Of a DNA stretch of 64,000 nt, positions 44,990-54,554 are shown piece after piece (the stretch's first letter is position 1; each line of letters opens with the position of its first letter). The translations under genes were made by a program, and so were the position numbers. Source of the DNA: Nageia nagi. Taxonomy: Eukaryota; Pinophyta. Location: NCBI GenBank assembly GCA_050084985.1, contig JBITNC010000001.1, positions 43,586,001-43,650,000 on the forward strand. Reading direction: 5' to 3'. The notes under the pieces were generated by a model. The model searched no databases. It saw only the letters and a program-made list of their open reading frames with translations, and was not told the origin of the DNA.

Positions 44990-46178
44990 TAATTATGGTT
45001 AAGTAAGCATTAATATTAATTAATATGCTTTAGTATTATTTTTAATTAATTAATACATTAATTAACAAAAATCATTATCAATAAACATTGCAAACCAAGT
45101 AACTATGATCCAAATAAATCATAAAGTCTAAAATCATCAAAAATAAATAATAAAAACCTACTAAATAAATAAAATAAAGAGCATATTAATATTGTATGAT
45201 GGAGAATGCACATATGACACCATATAAGACAAAAAGTCACTTTGACCCTAGTTAAAGTTACCTGATACTAACTCAACCATAGGGGTAAAGTCAAAAGGAA
45301 TCTTGATTAAATCATAACTAAGCTAAAGCATTAAACTCATCCAAACATCAATTAAAATATGTGTAGGAGAATGTTTGAACTAAAAGTAACTTACTAAAAT
45401 AAATGAGTATAATGTTTCTTCCCTTCCCCTTTAGATATTTAATGGTGATTCACCACTTCAAACATGGTAAAAAACCCAATTTTCTAATGACCTAAAGACT
45501 AATTTCAAAATATATAAAGCAACAAAAGACTCATTATAATCCTAAACAATCCAATATCATTTGGCTGAACATTTTAGGAGAATATTGGACAACTTGGGGT
45601 AACAAATATACAAGTGTTTCAATCTCCATTGTAAGTGTTTTAATGTTTTATCATAAGATAACATAATATGTTCTAGTGTCTTTTTTTATGGTTTTTTTTG
45701 TTTATGCTTGTGTAGATTTCACATATTGGAGGAAATCTCACCACACCATTTTAGCTTGAAGGAAAATTGTCCACATATAGTGGCAACATAATAAGCCCAC
45801 ACATCTCTTGATTATTTATAAATATCATTGTACACCATTATGTGTATTATTGAAAAGTCCTCCATTGGGCGGAAATGTAAAAATGATTTTATATGCAATA
45901 TATTGTGATCATATATGATATGTATTAATTATTTTAATAGTGATTTTTATGTGTTATAATAATATTATATGCAAAATAGGGAATCTTAATATTTTCATAA
46001 TAGTAATGTAATATTTTTGAAATTTTCCATAATTATTGATGTTGAGACTCTAATATTTGTTAAATTTCTATAATATAATATCATTTTGATGTTTTCTTAA
46101 AAATTTAAAAATTTATGTGATTTTATGTGGTGTTATCCTAGTTTCACAAATAAGTGGTGTTGACCTGTTACACAAACT
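44990..46178. other. AT-rich sequence without recognisable gene
   Basis: AATTAATTAATA-rich at 45010-45070; otherwise no domain, long frame or terminal repeat was recognised. Confidence 0.5.
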
Positions 46179-46683
46179 TGTTAGAACTTGTAATACATTA
46201 TTGTAAGGTCTCTTAATCAAATTCACTTAATACTTAAGGGTATACCTATATACCTTAAGTATTTAGTGAATGTGATAATGTATCTTGTCGTACATTCCAT
46301 CTCATGAGCATGCCCCTTAGGTAAAAGGGTGATGCATGTCATGATTTTGTACAATAATTAATAGGGTGATCTAAGGAAGAATTTTGGCCTATAAATAGAG
46401 GGCCATCTCTTTGAGATTACAGACTTGGAGAAGCATGAAAATTCTTATCTTATAGGGTTGTAGAAATGCTCTTGTAGAAATTTTGTAGGAGAATTCTTAA
46501 GAATTTATAGGAGAGTTCACTTGTGGGAAATAATATAAAAGATGATTCAAGTGGATATACTCCCATGATGAAGGAACCACTATATATGGTGTGCCTCATT
46601 GTGCATGAAATTATGTTTCTTATGTTAAAGATTTATGTATTCCTTCAAGGTGATCTTGGTTATGGAATTCATCAATTCCATCA
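46179..46683 (+). repeat. 5' LTR of element D
   Basis: Begins TGTTAGAACTTGTAATACAT and ends AATTCCATCA, two bases before the primer site. About 505 bp, the same size class as the LTRs of B. A TATA box lies at 46389-46399. Confidence 0.85.
46389..46399 (+). promoter_or_regulatory. TATA box in element D LTR
   Basis: CTATAAATAGA about 210 bases into the LTR, the same box and context (GGCCTATAAATAGA) as in element C. Confidence 0.65.
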
Positions 46684-46685
46684 TC

Positions 46686-46698
46686 TGGTATCAGAGCC
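46686..46698 (+). promoter_or_regulatory. tRNA-Met primer binding site of element D
   Basis: TGGTATCAGAGCC two bases after the LTR end, a perfect match to the standard initiator tRNA-Met site. Confidence 0.93.
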
Positions 46699-47399
46699 AT
46701 GTCTTGAAGTTCTTCCATTCATCTTGTGAGATAAAATTCACTAAGATATATTTTGTCACTTTTATCTCTTTTTTGAAGCTATTTTTTGCATTGTTTTGCT
46801 AAACCTAACCCTTTTCTTAAGCTCTTCTTACACAATCAATTCTTTTTGCTAAATTTCACTAAACTTATGAGCTTATATTTATTGTAAAATAATTTTTATT
46901 TTGGTGTAAGAATAGCTTAAGAGTAAGAAGGTTTTTTCTTGCCTTCTTACCCTATTTGGTAAATACAAATTCACTAAGAAGGGATTGTTATCAATAATAT
47001 ATGGTAACAAAGTATTTTTTGCTTACATATGTTTTAAGAATATATATAATAAAAAAATTAAACAAAAGCCTCTATGGATTTTTTTTAAATTTCTAATATA
47101 CATGTATTTTAAATAAAAATATACAAATTAATATAAAAGTGCATTTACAATATATTTGTACAATTTATTATTGAAAAAATTATTTTTGTACAAAATAATA
47201 TATATATATATATAAATTTTAAATAGAGGCAAATGTCAGGCCCATTCGGTGCTTGCTCTAGTGAATAAATTGGCCTAGATGGTGTGGCTTGTGGCTTGCC
47301 CTGCTTGATGGATGCTTTATGTAGCCTTACTAGGGGATTTTGTGATCTTAGGAGATTCCTATGACTTCCAAGGAAGCTCATAGACCCCTAGAAAAAGAA

Positions 47400-47911
47400 T
47401 GCAACCCCTACTAGGCATGAGCAAAATAATTGGTTAGCAAGGTTTAAATTTATTCTTGATGTTTTCTTGGGTATGTACATTAAGTATAGCCTATGGAGTA
47501 GACTCATAACATAGTGTGTGGTAGATAATCATGGTAATTTTTTGAAACCATCCTCAAGAAACCTTGTTTATAGGTTGTTTATATTTGGAGTGAATGACTT
47601 AAGTGATCCAAAAAAATTGATGTATTGTAGGAAAAAGATAATGTAGAGAGATATTTTTTAGACTTGTTTGAATGGTGAAAATAACTTAAAAATACTACTC
47701 AAGATTGAAAAAACATTTTTTCATATGTAGTAAAGGTGGAAATAGGAAAAAGAAAGCTATCAAATTGTTCATTAGGTCTAAGGGACCAAATCCTATCACC
47801 TCAAGCTTACTTAAGTGCAAAAGATCCCCATGAGAAATGTACTGCATATGCATCACATATATTTTGTAATTGGTTGCATGAAGAATATTATAGATGATTT
47901 ACAATTACCTT
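47400..47911. other. unassigned sequence
   Basis: May be leader of element D or older flank. No domain was recognised in any frame. Confidence 0.4.
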
Positions 47912-48002
47912 TTTTTAATTATTATTGTTATATTTGTTATCTATTTCACTTTTTTATTATTAATTATATTTTTTTAACAAATATAACAATAATAATTAAA
48001 AA
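47912..48002. repeat. perfect inverted repeat, 28-bp arms
   Basis: 47912-47939 and 47975-48002 are exact reverse complements, separated by 35 bases. Both arms are A/T-rich (core TTATTATTGTTATATTTG). A transcript could form a perfect 28-bp stem. There is no sign of a transposase or target duplication. Confidence 0.9.
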
Positions 48003-48189
48003 TAAAAAAATGTCTATATATATATTAAAAAGGGGAGGAATATTTTTAGGAAATATTAAGATTTTTTCTCTTCATTAATTATTTTCTTGAGGGACCACAC
48101 CCGAATCAAGGTTCCTTTGGATTTAGTGAAATAGATGAGGAGTTAATATGAAGAAGCATAAACCTTGAAGAGATTTGTTCTCTCAAGAG

Positions 48190-49000
48190 GCAAAAGTAAA
48201 TCTAGGTCCTCTGCTATAGGCTATGATGATGAATGGAAAATTAAAATTGAAGATCCCATGAGCTGTAATGAACCAGACCATAGTAAAAGGAAGATTAAGT
48301 CTGATTGGAAAGGTCCAAGGAGCACGATCAAATATTGATGATGTCAAAAGATAGGAAAAATTCAAGTGGAAGCTTAGAGGGAGTTTGGATATTATTGCAT
48401 TATCCAATGACTATATGCTTTTTATATTTAGCAATGAAGAAGATTGCAATGAAATTTAAGTTTGGCTTGGTTCATGGCACTAGAGGACTCTTCCTTGATC
48501 AATGGAGACTTGTTTTTGACCCTTTATGGGCACAAATCATGAAAGCACCCATTTGGGTGACTCTGCCCAACCTTCCATTCGACCAGTGGCATCAAAAGGT
48601 ATTTGAAGCAATTGGGAAATCCTTTGGAATATTTGTTACAATTAATGATGTTACAAAATTTAGTCTAGAATGGTAACTGCATAGTTTTATGTTGTGGTCA
48701 AATTTGGAGTTAAACTCCCAAGCTTAATTACCTTGGAAGCAAAAACTAGAGATGTGAAGCAAGAGCTATAGTATGAAACAAATAATTGTGTTTGTTCTTT
48801 ATGCAATTATATTGGTCATATTTTGAGTTCATATATGAAAAAAGTACTATAGGATAAGAAGGAATGGAAACCTAAGGAGGAACCTAATTAGGAGGAAGTG
48901 GCCAAAGGAGAGGGCCCGAAGGAAGGAAAAATTAATCAAAATAATCATCAAGAAGAGAAGGCAAGTGAAGTAGCATAAGAAGATGAAAATGAAGTGGATA
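48190..49000 (+). pseudogene. LINE ORF1-type protein fragment (DUF4283)
   Basis: The plus strand encodes the DUF4283 domain found at the N-terminus of plant LINE ORF1 proteins and their domesticated relatives. Pieces, with a frameshift between them, are KLRGSLDIIALSNDYMLFIF with SNEEDCNE, then FLDQWRLVFDPLWAQIMKAP and IWVTLPNLPFDQWHQKVFEA with IGKSFGIFVTIN. The WVxLPxLPxxxW and AIGxxxGxF blocks are diagnostic. A CCHC-like CVCSLCNYIGH piece follows near 48785-48820, and then Lys/Glu-rich sequence with stops. The protein would bind nucleic acid; here it is broken. Confidence 0.72.
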
Positions 49001-49294
49001 GTTCACTAATTATTAACTTGATGGCCATTGTTGAAGGTCACATTAAGAAATAATCCAAGGAAGAATGCTAGCAAGTGAACAAAAAGGAGAGGGATGAAAA
49101 AGTGCATTGATTTCAAATGGCACAATAGTGAAAGAAACCCAATTTGATAGATAAATTATGACTAGAAGTTCATCAAAAGGATAACCTTCACTAAGAGAAG
49201 TAAGAAGAAAAGAAACTAAAAAAGATATTATGGATGGCAAGCAAGGAACATTGGACACCATCAGGGGTAGAGCACCCTATAGAAGGGGTGCCTA

Positions 49295-49560
49295 ATTATA
49301 GTTATATCCTAGAATGTAAGAGGGTTAAGCACCACCTCATAAAGTAAGCTTATGCAAGATATTTGTAGGAAGTAGAAGTTTGACTTAATTTCCTACAAGA
49401 AAAAAGGTGAAAGAATGAAAGACTAAAATGATAAAACATAGGACCTGGGTATAGAAAGAGATGGCATATGTAACACAATATTATGTAATTTAGATTCAAC
49501 AAGTGAGAGGATGGTGTGACTACTAAATAGAAAGTAAGGATCATTTCTTGCACATGTGGT
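49295..49560 (+). pseudogene. LINE ORF2 endonuclease start
   Basis: About 300 bp after the ORF1 relic the plus strand reads VIS, a stop, NVRGLSTTS, a stop, SKLMQDICRK and KFDLIS, matching the opening of apurinic-type LINE endonucleases (IISWNVRGL ... DLISLQE). The catalytic block beyond the first strand is not recognisable. Position after ORF1 on the same strand supports a LINE with ORF1-ORF2 order, truncated on the 3' side. Confidence 0.6.
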
Positions 49561-49990
49561 ACTATTGAATATCTATAAAAATTTTGGGGCCCTATCTTTT
49601 TGAAAACTCGCTGAAATGTTTTTACCCTTATTGAAAATTTTTTTTCTTAGGGGTGATATTTGTTTAACATTTTCCAATAAAAAGTGGGGGGATTTTTAAA
49701 AAATCCTTTCTCATTAAAATGACATGATTAATTTGTATCATATTGCATTGATCAAATTAATGTGCACATTGTTTAGATGGAAATTGGTTGTTCCTCAATT
49801 TTGGTTATGCACTTGTGAGTTTTTTTTTCCTTAATTGGATGAAAATTATTCCTAAAATTTTATTTGTGTGCACACTTTTGGTATCCCTAAATTGAAGTTA
49901 TACCTTCTAAAGGTCATAATAAACCTTCTAACTTATCTTCTTGTTCAAATGAAAGCTATGAAGTTATAGCTTAATGGAACTTAGCACTTA
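49560..49990. other. unassigned sequence before element C
   Basis: No recognisable domain. It may be the tail of the LINE fragment or older DNA. It abuts the truncated end of the left LTR of element C. Confidence 0.4.
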
Positions 49991-50285
49991 GTCCCAGCAC
50001 TATCCTATAGCATAACTTTACTCCATAAGCATGTGATCACAAAGAGGGATCTTTCTATTTATAGGCCAAAATTCCTCTTTGGATCACCCTTTTTATCCAA
50101 TGTAGAAAAGCATGACATGCACATCCTTTTACCCAAGGGGCATCCTCATAACATGGATCTAGGATAAGTTACATTATCATATTCACTTAAATACTTAAGG
50201 TATAAAATGATACCTTTAAGTATTAGTGAACTTACATAGAAGATTTAATACTAACCTTTACAATAATGCATTATACATTCTAACA
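49990..50285 (-). repeat. partial 3' LTR of element C
   Basis: From GCACTATCCTATAGCATAAC to CATTCTAACA it matches 57345-57635. The part equivalent to 57138-57345 is missing, so the outer (U5-side) end was deleted. Confidence 0.85.
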
Positions 50286-50294
50286 CTCCCTCTT
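50286..50294 (-). promoter_or_regulatory. polypurine tract of element C
   Basis: The minus strand reads AAGAGGGAG next to the 3' LTR, at the position of AAGGGGGAG in element B. Confidence 0.75.
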
Positions 50295-51092
50295 AATGCA
50301 ATATTGGGATAGAGCGAGTAAGAGAGAAGAAGAAGAGAAAGTAAGAAAGTTCTCCTCTAAATAGATACAACAAATATGAGAAATTTTTACATATTTATGA
50401 AGTAAGAAAGATCTAGTTTGAGACTCACTACTTTGACAATACAATCATTAACCATAATCAATTTCAATGTACATGAAGTAGTCGTCCAACTAGAAGTCAT
50501 GAAGAGTCTCTAAGAGCCTCCATACCTGAAGCCAATTAACCTATAATATTAAAGGAACTTGTAAGTCATAAGAAGCTCAAATAACAAGATTAGTTAGATG
50601 CATCATATTCATATCAATAAGGATAGATGAATCACACAAATGCCATCATGAACTGATTAATGCTACACTATAAATCATCATGAAGATGCCATGCTAAAAA
50701 CTTAGAGTCACCTATTATATATAAAACATGTGTTGATTATCATTACAAAATAGAGCATGCACATACAAGTTCCTCACATATGGATAACTGAATAATGTCA
50801 AAATACACATAAGAGTTCATCACATATGGATAACTAAATAGTGCTAGATTGAACAAAAATAGAGTATGCACATACGAGTTCCTCACATATGGATAACTAA
50901 ATAGTGCCAAAAGACACATAAGATTTCCTCACACATGGATAACTAAACAATGCTAGATTAGCCAATTTATATAATAAGTTCCTCATGTAGAGCAAACTTA
51001 CCATGAAAGTGTGTAACAAAATAAACACTATACAACATAAAATCCTCCTAAAGGTGAAGTTGTCATCACAAACATGAATTCAACATAAGAGT
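50295..51092 (-). other. 3' untranslated region of element C
   Basis: No coding signal. At 50770-50960 a word of the type AGTTCCTCACATATGGATAA recurs about four times at 40-65-bp spacing, forming a small imperfect tandem array also traceable in element B. Confidence 0.65.
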
Positions 51093-52640
51093 TCAAACTT
51101 CACTCCCCCTTGAGGGCAACTTCACCAACCTGATAACATCCCTAAGCTAATATAATTGAACTTATAAGAGGGGTTTGGTGAATAAATCAATGAATTTTAA
51201 GGTGGATGGACAATACTCTAGGTGTATGATGCCATCAAGAATCTTCTACCTAATAAAATGGGCATGGATTTCCATATGTTTTGTTCTTTGATAGAACACT
51301 AGAGTCTTAGCCAAAGAAATAGCCGATTGATTGTCTAAAGAGATCAAAGATGATCCACCTTGCTCATACCCAATTTCTTCTAAAAGATGCCTTAGCCAAA
51401 TCGCTTCTTGGGTTGCAATAGACATGGCATAATATTTATCTTCTATGGTGGAAAGAGAAATAGTAGGTTGCTTATTGAAAATCCAAGAGATAGCACCTGA
51501 ACCAATACTAAACACATACTTAGAGGTTGACTTCCTATCATCTCTATCTCCCCCATAGTTAGAATATAAGAATCCAAAGAGAACAAATGAGGGCAACTTG
51601 GAATACTTGAGAGTAAGATCCTTAGTCCCTACAATATACCTCAAAATTTGCTTACCAGCATTGAGGTGCTCAACATAAGTTTTTTACATGAATTATGCCA
51701 TTAAATTCACTGCAAAGGTAATATTTGGCTTGGATATAGTCAAATACAAAAGACTACTAATTAATTACCTATAGGTGGTAGCATTAGCTAACTGAGAGTT
51801 GGTGTTTAGAGAAATAAAAATTCCAAGAGAGATTAGGATTGCAACATATCTACATTCCTCCATTCCAAACTTTTACAAGATTTTTGATATATACTTCGAT
51901 TGATTAGGGTAAGTACAATCCTTGTATTGATACACTTGCATTTCAAGATAGTAGTACAAGAGATCAAGATTAGTCATTTCAAATGTTGCCTTAAGTTTGG
52001 ATATGCACTCTTGAATGATTTCATCATTATTCTTAGTAATCAAAAGATCATCCACATAAAGGAGTATCAAAACCACATCTTTTCCTTGATTGAGCACATA
52101 TAGATCGAAAAAAACACTTGGAGAAACAAATGTTTGTAAAGTACCTAGAAATATTTTTGTATTAGGCTCTAGGTGGTTGCTTAAGTCCATACAAGGATTT
52201 CTTTAGCTTGCACACAAAGGACTCTTTACCTTCCATAATAAACCCTTCTGGTTGATTCATGAAGATTTCCACATCTAATTCACCATTAAGAAATGCACTC
52301 TTGATGTTAAGTTGAAAAATTTCCATACTTGAGTTGCAAAAAGAGCAAGGATAACTCTTACAGTAGGCATCTTACCACAAAAGCAAAGGTTTTATCATAC
52401 TCTACACCATATTTTTGAGCAAAACCTTTAGCTACTAACATTTCCTTATATTTCTCAATATCTCCTACTGAATTGAACTTGACCTTGTAGATCCACTTAT
52501 TGCCAATCACATTCTTTTTATTGGGATAAGGAACCAAGTCCTAAGTTTTATTTTTTATAAGCACCTCATACTTGAATTTTATGGCTTTCATCTAGCACTC
52601 ATGCTTATAATCTTATTTGAAGGTTGAGGGCTCACGTTTG
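51093..52640 (-). pseudogene. element C reverse transcriptase and RNase H
   Basis: The reverse transcriptase catalytic block near 52045-52075 reads DVVLILLYVDDLLITKNND with intact YVDD, followed by ISKLKATFEMTNLDLLYYYL and MQVYQYKDCTYPNQSKY. RNase H is largely open: MRYIVGTKDLTLKYSKLPSF, SNYGGDRDDRKSTSKYVFSI, GSGAISWIFNKQPTISLSTI, EDKYYAMSIATQEAIWLRHL and LDNQSAISLAKTLVF, with the HMEIHAHFIR tail. The conserved STxEAEY reads STIEDKYY. The C-terminus runs to PSRGSEV and a stop near 51093. Stops and shifts upstream make it non-functional. Confidence 0.9.
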
Positions 52641-52699
52641 TTATTAATTTTGGCAATTAAGGATTTGTTTAAGGTCATGCTCCTTATTACCTTTTGTGT

Positions 52700-53755
52700 T
52701 GAAGAATTTTATTCTTGAGGTGACTTATATATATCAATATCCAACCAGCTAGAAGCAATTGAAGAGTCCTTTGGATCATCAACATTCTTATTAGAATTAG
52801 ATTCTTCAAGAAGTTCATTGAACTTTACATCCCTTGAAATAAATACTACTTTATAGGTTAGAGAGTAAAGCCTATAACCCCTATGTTTTGTCATAACCCA
52901 TAAAGATGTATTTTTTAGCTCTTTTTTTCAAATCCTTCATTTTCTTATAAATAATGTAAGAGAAAGCTTCACAACCAAACACCCTAAGATGAGAAATGTT
53001 AGTTTTTCTTCTTAACCATGCCTCAAAAGGAGTTTTACTTTGAACGGCTTTTATGGGACACCTATTCAAGGTGTAAATAGCAGTGCTTATAGCTTCACCC
53101 CATAAGGACTTAGGAAGATTACCCAACATGTATCTAGCCATCTCCATAATTATTCTATTTTTTATTTTGACAACATCATTCTACTGAGGAGTGTAAGGAA
53201 TCATAAATTACCTTTTGATTCTATACTTAGTACAATAGTCATTGAACTCATTGTTGTTATATTCTCCCTCATTATCTGATCTCAACATCTTAATTTTAAG
53301 GTTAGTTTTATTTTTAACAAAGGCTTTAAAAACCATAAACTTTCAAAATTTTTATCCTTATGCTCAAGTAGATGTTCAAAGGTCATCCTACTAAGGTCAT
53401 TAATGAAGGTCAATACATAAGATGCTCCTCCAAGCAACTTAGTCTAAAATGGACCCATTAAATTTGAATGCACAAATTGAAGAGGTTGAGATGCTCTTAT
53501 TGCCTTATCTTTTTCAAACTTTTATCATGTATTTTACCAAGAATGCACTTTTTGGATAGATCAATCGAAGAAGAAATTGAAGGTAAACCTTTCACTAGTT
53601 CTTGATTTTTCATGACTTGAATACTCTTATGGTTAAGGTGACCCAAATGATGATGCCAAATATTGCCTTTAGAACATAGACTATAAGCAAGATACATATT
53701 TGATGGAACTTGATCAATAATATAGAGGTTATCTTTTATAGATCCTTTAACCAAA
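52700..53755 (-). pseudogene. element C integrase
   Basis: GAG-pre-integrase block: GNIWHHHLGHLNHKSIQVMK, then SSSIDLSKKCILGKIH (one zinc Cys replaced by Ser). The core is in decayed frames around 53160-53480. C-terminal part: MEMARYMLGNLPKSLWGEAI, TAIYTLNRCPIKAVQSKTPF, EAWLRRKTNISHLRVFGCEA and KKRAKKYIFMGYDK, a well-preserved copia integrase end. The tail near 52709-52894 reads YKVVFISRDVKFNE. Confidence 0.88.
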
Positions 53756-53784
53756 GTGGCATGAACTTTCTTAATACATCAATA

Positions 53785-54486
53785 TTAAGAGTCAAACTCA
53801 AAAGAGTATCCTTTTTTAGCAACTTGGATTATGGATAGAACATTCATCCTTAACTTAGGAACATAGAGAACATTTTCAAGAACCTTTTTGTGAATCAACA
53901 CACTTCCAATTCCTTGAACTTCAAGGGTAGAGTTATTACCTATCACAACTGCATTCTTATTATACTTGTGGAAGTTATCAAACTTTTCTTTTTCAAAGCA
54001 TAAGTGATTAGTGCAACCAGATTCAACAATCCATTTAGATGAAAAAGAGCGAGACATGGAGTAGAGTGCCACAACAAAACTAGCATGAGTATTTTTGTTT
54101 CCTTTATAGTTCATTACATTTTTATTACCTTTATTCTTTTCATCTCTTTTCTTTTTATAGCAATCAATTTATTTATGACCTTGAATGCCACAATAGTTAC
54201 AATTACTATCAAACTTTTTCTTAGGATAAGGAGTGTTTGCTTTGCCTTTTCCATCTCTTTACTTGAAATGTTTATTGTTGCCACTATTCCTATTGCTATG
54301 GTTGTTGTTTCTATTATTCCTGCTACTGTTGTAGCCATTACCTCTTTTCTCAAACCTTTTGAAAGAAGAAAGATAATATTTCTTTTTATGGTTGAACTTC
54401 CTTTTGAAAGGAGTTTTGGTTTCTCAAGAGAAATATTATTATCCTTAGGAGAAGAAATCAACCCTTTATTGTTAAGGTTTCCTCAT
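53785..54486 (-). pseudogene. element C gag remnant and protease
   Basis: gag is reduced to its C-terminal end (KPLSKGSST-like start, then a Gly/Asn-rich linker and a decayed zinc knuckle). The protease reads KWIVESGCTNHLCFEKEKFD, where the catalytic D of DSGC has become E, followed by NSTLEVQGIGSVLIHKKVLE and NVLYVPKLRMNVLSI. Upstream, at about 54486-54555, the sequence jumps through a short piece equivalent to element B near 37185-37210 and then into leader sequence, so at least two deletions removed the gag N-terminal half. Confidence 0.8.
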
Positions 54487-54554
54487 AGTAAATCATGGAG
54501 GTTTCCAACTCATTAATAGCTTATGCATCTTAAAAATTATTGAGACTTCTTTTC

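Larger units (their letters stand above)
46179..47400 (+). mobile_element. Ty1/copia element D, 5' end only
   Basis: A 5' LTR (46179-46683) is followed by a tRNA-Met primer site and about 700 bp of leader with a (TA)n tract near 47195-47213 and a GC-richer block near 47235-47400. The LTR resembles those of B and C over its first half (ATGCATTATT, CCTTAAGTATT, CATGAGCATGCCCCTTAGGT and TATAAATAGAGG). No gag, pol or second LTR follows, so the element is truncated somewhere before the LINE fragment at 48.2 kb. It lies on the opposite strand from A, B and C. Confidence 0.8.

Noticed and set aside
54085-54516. Hydrophobic 143-codon plus-strand frame
   Set aside because: Antisense shadow of the gag and protease remnant of element C.
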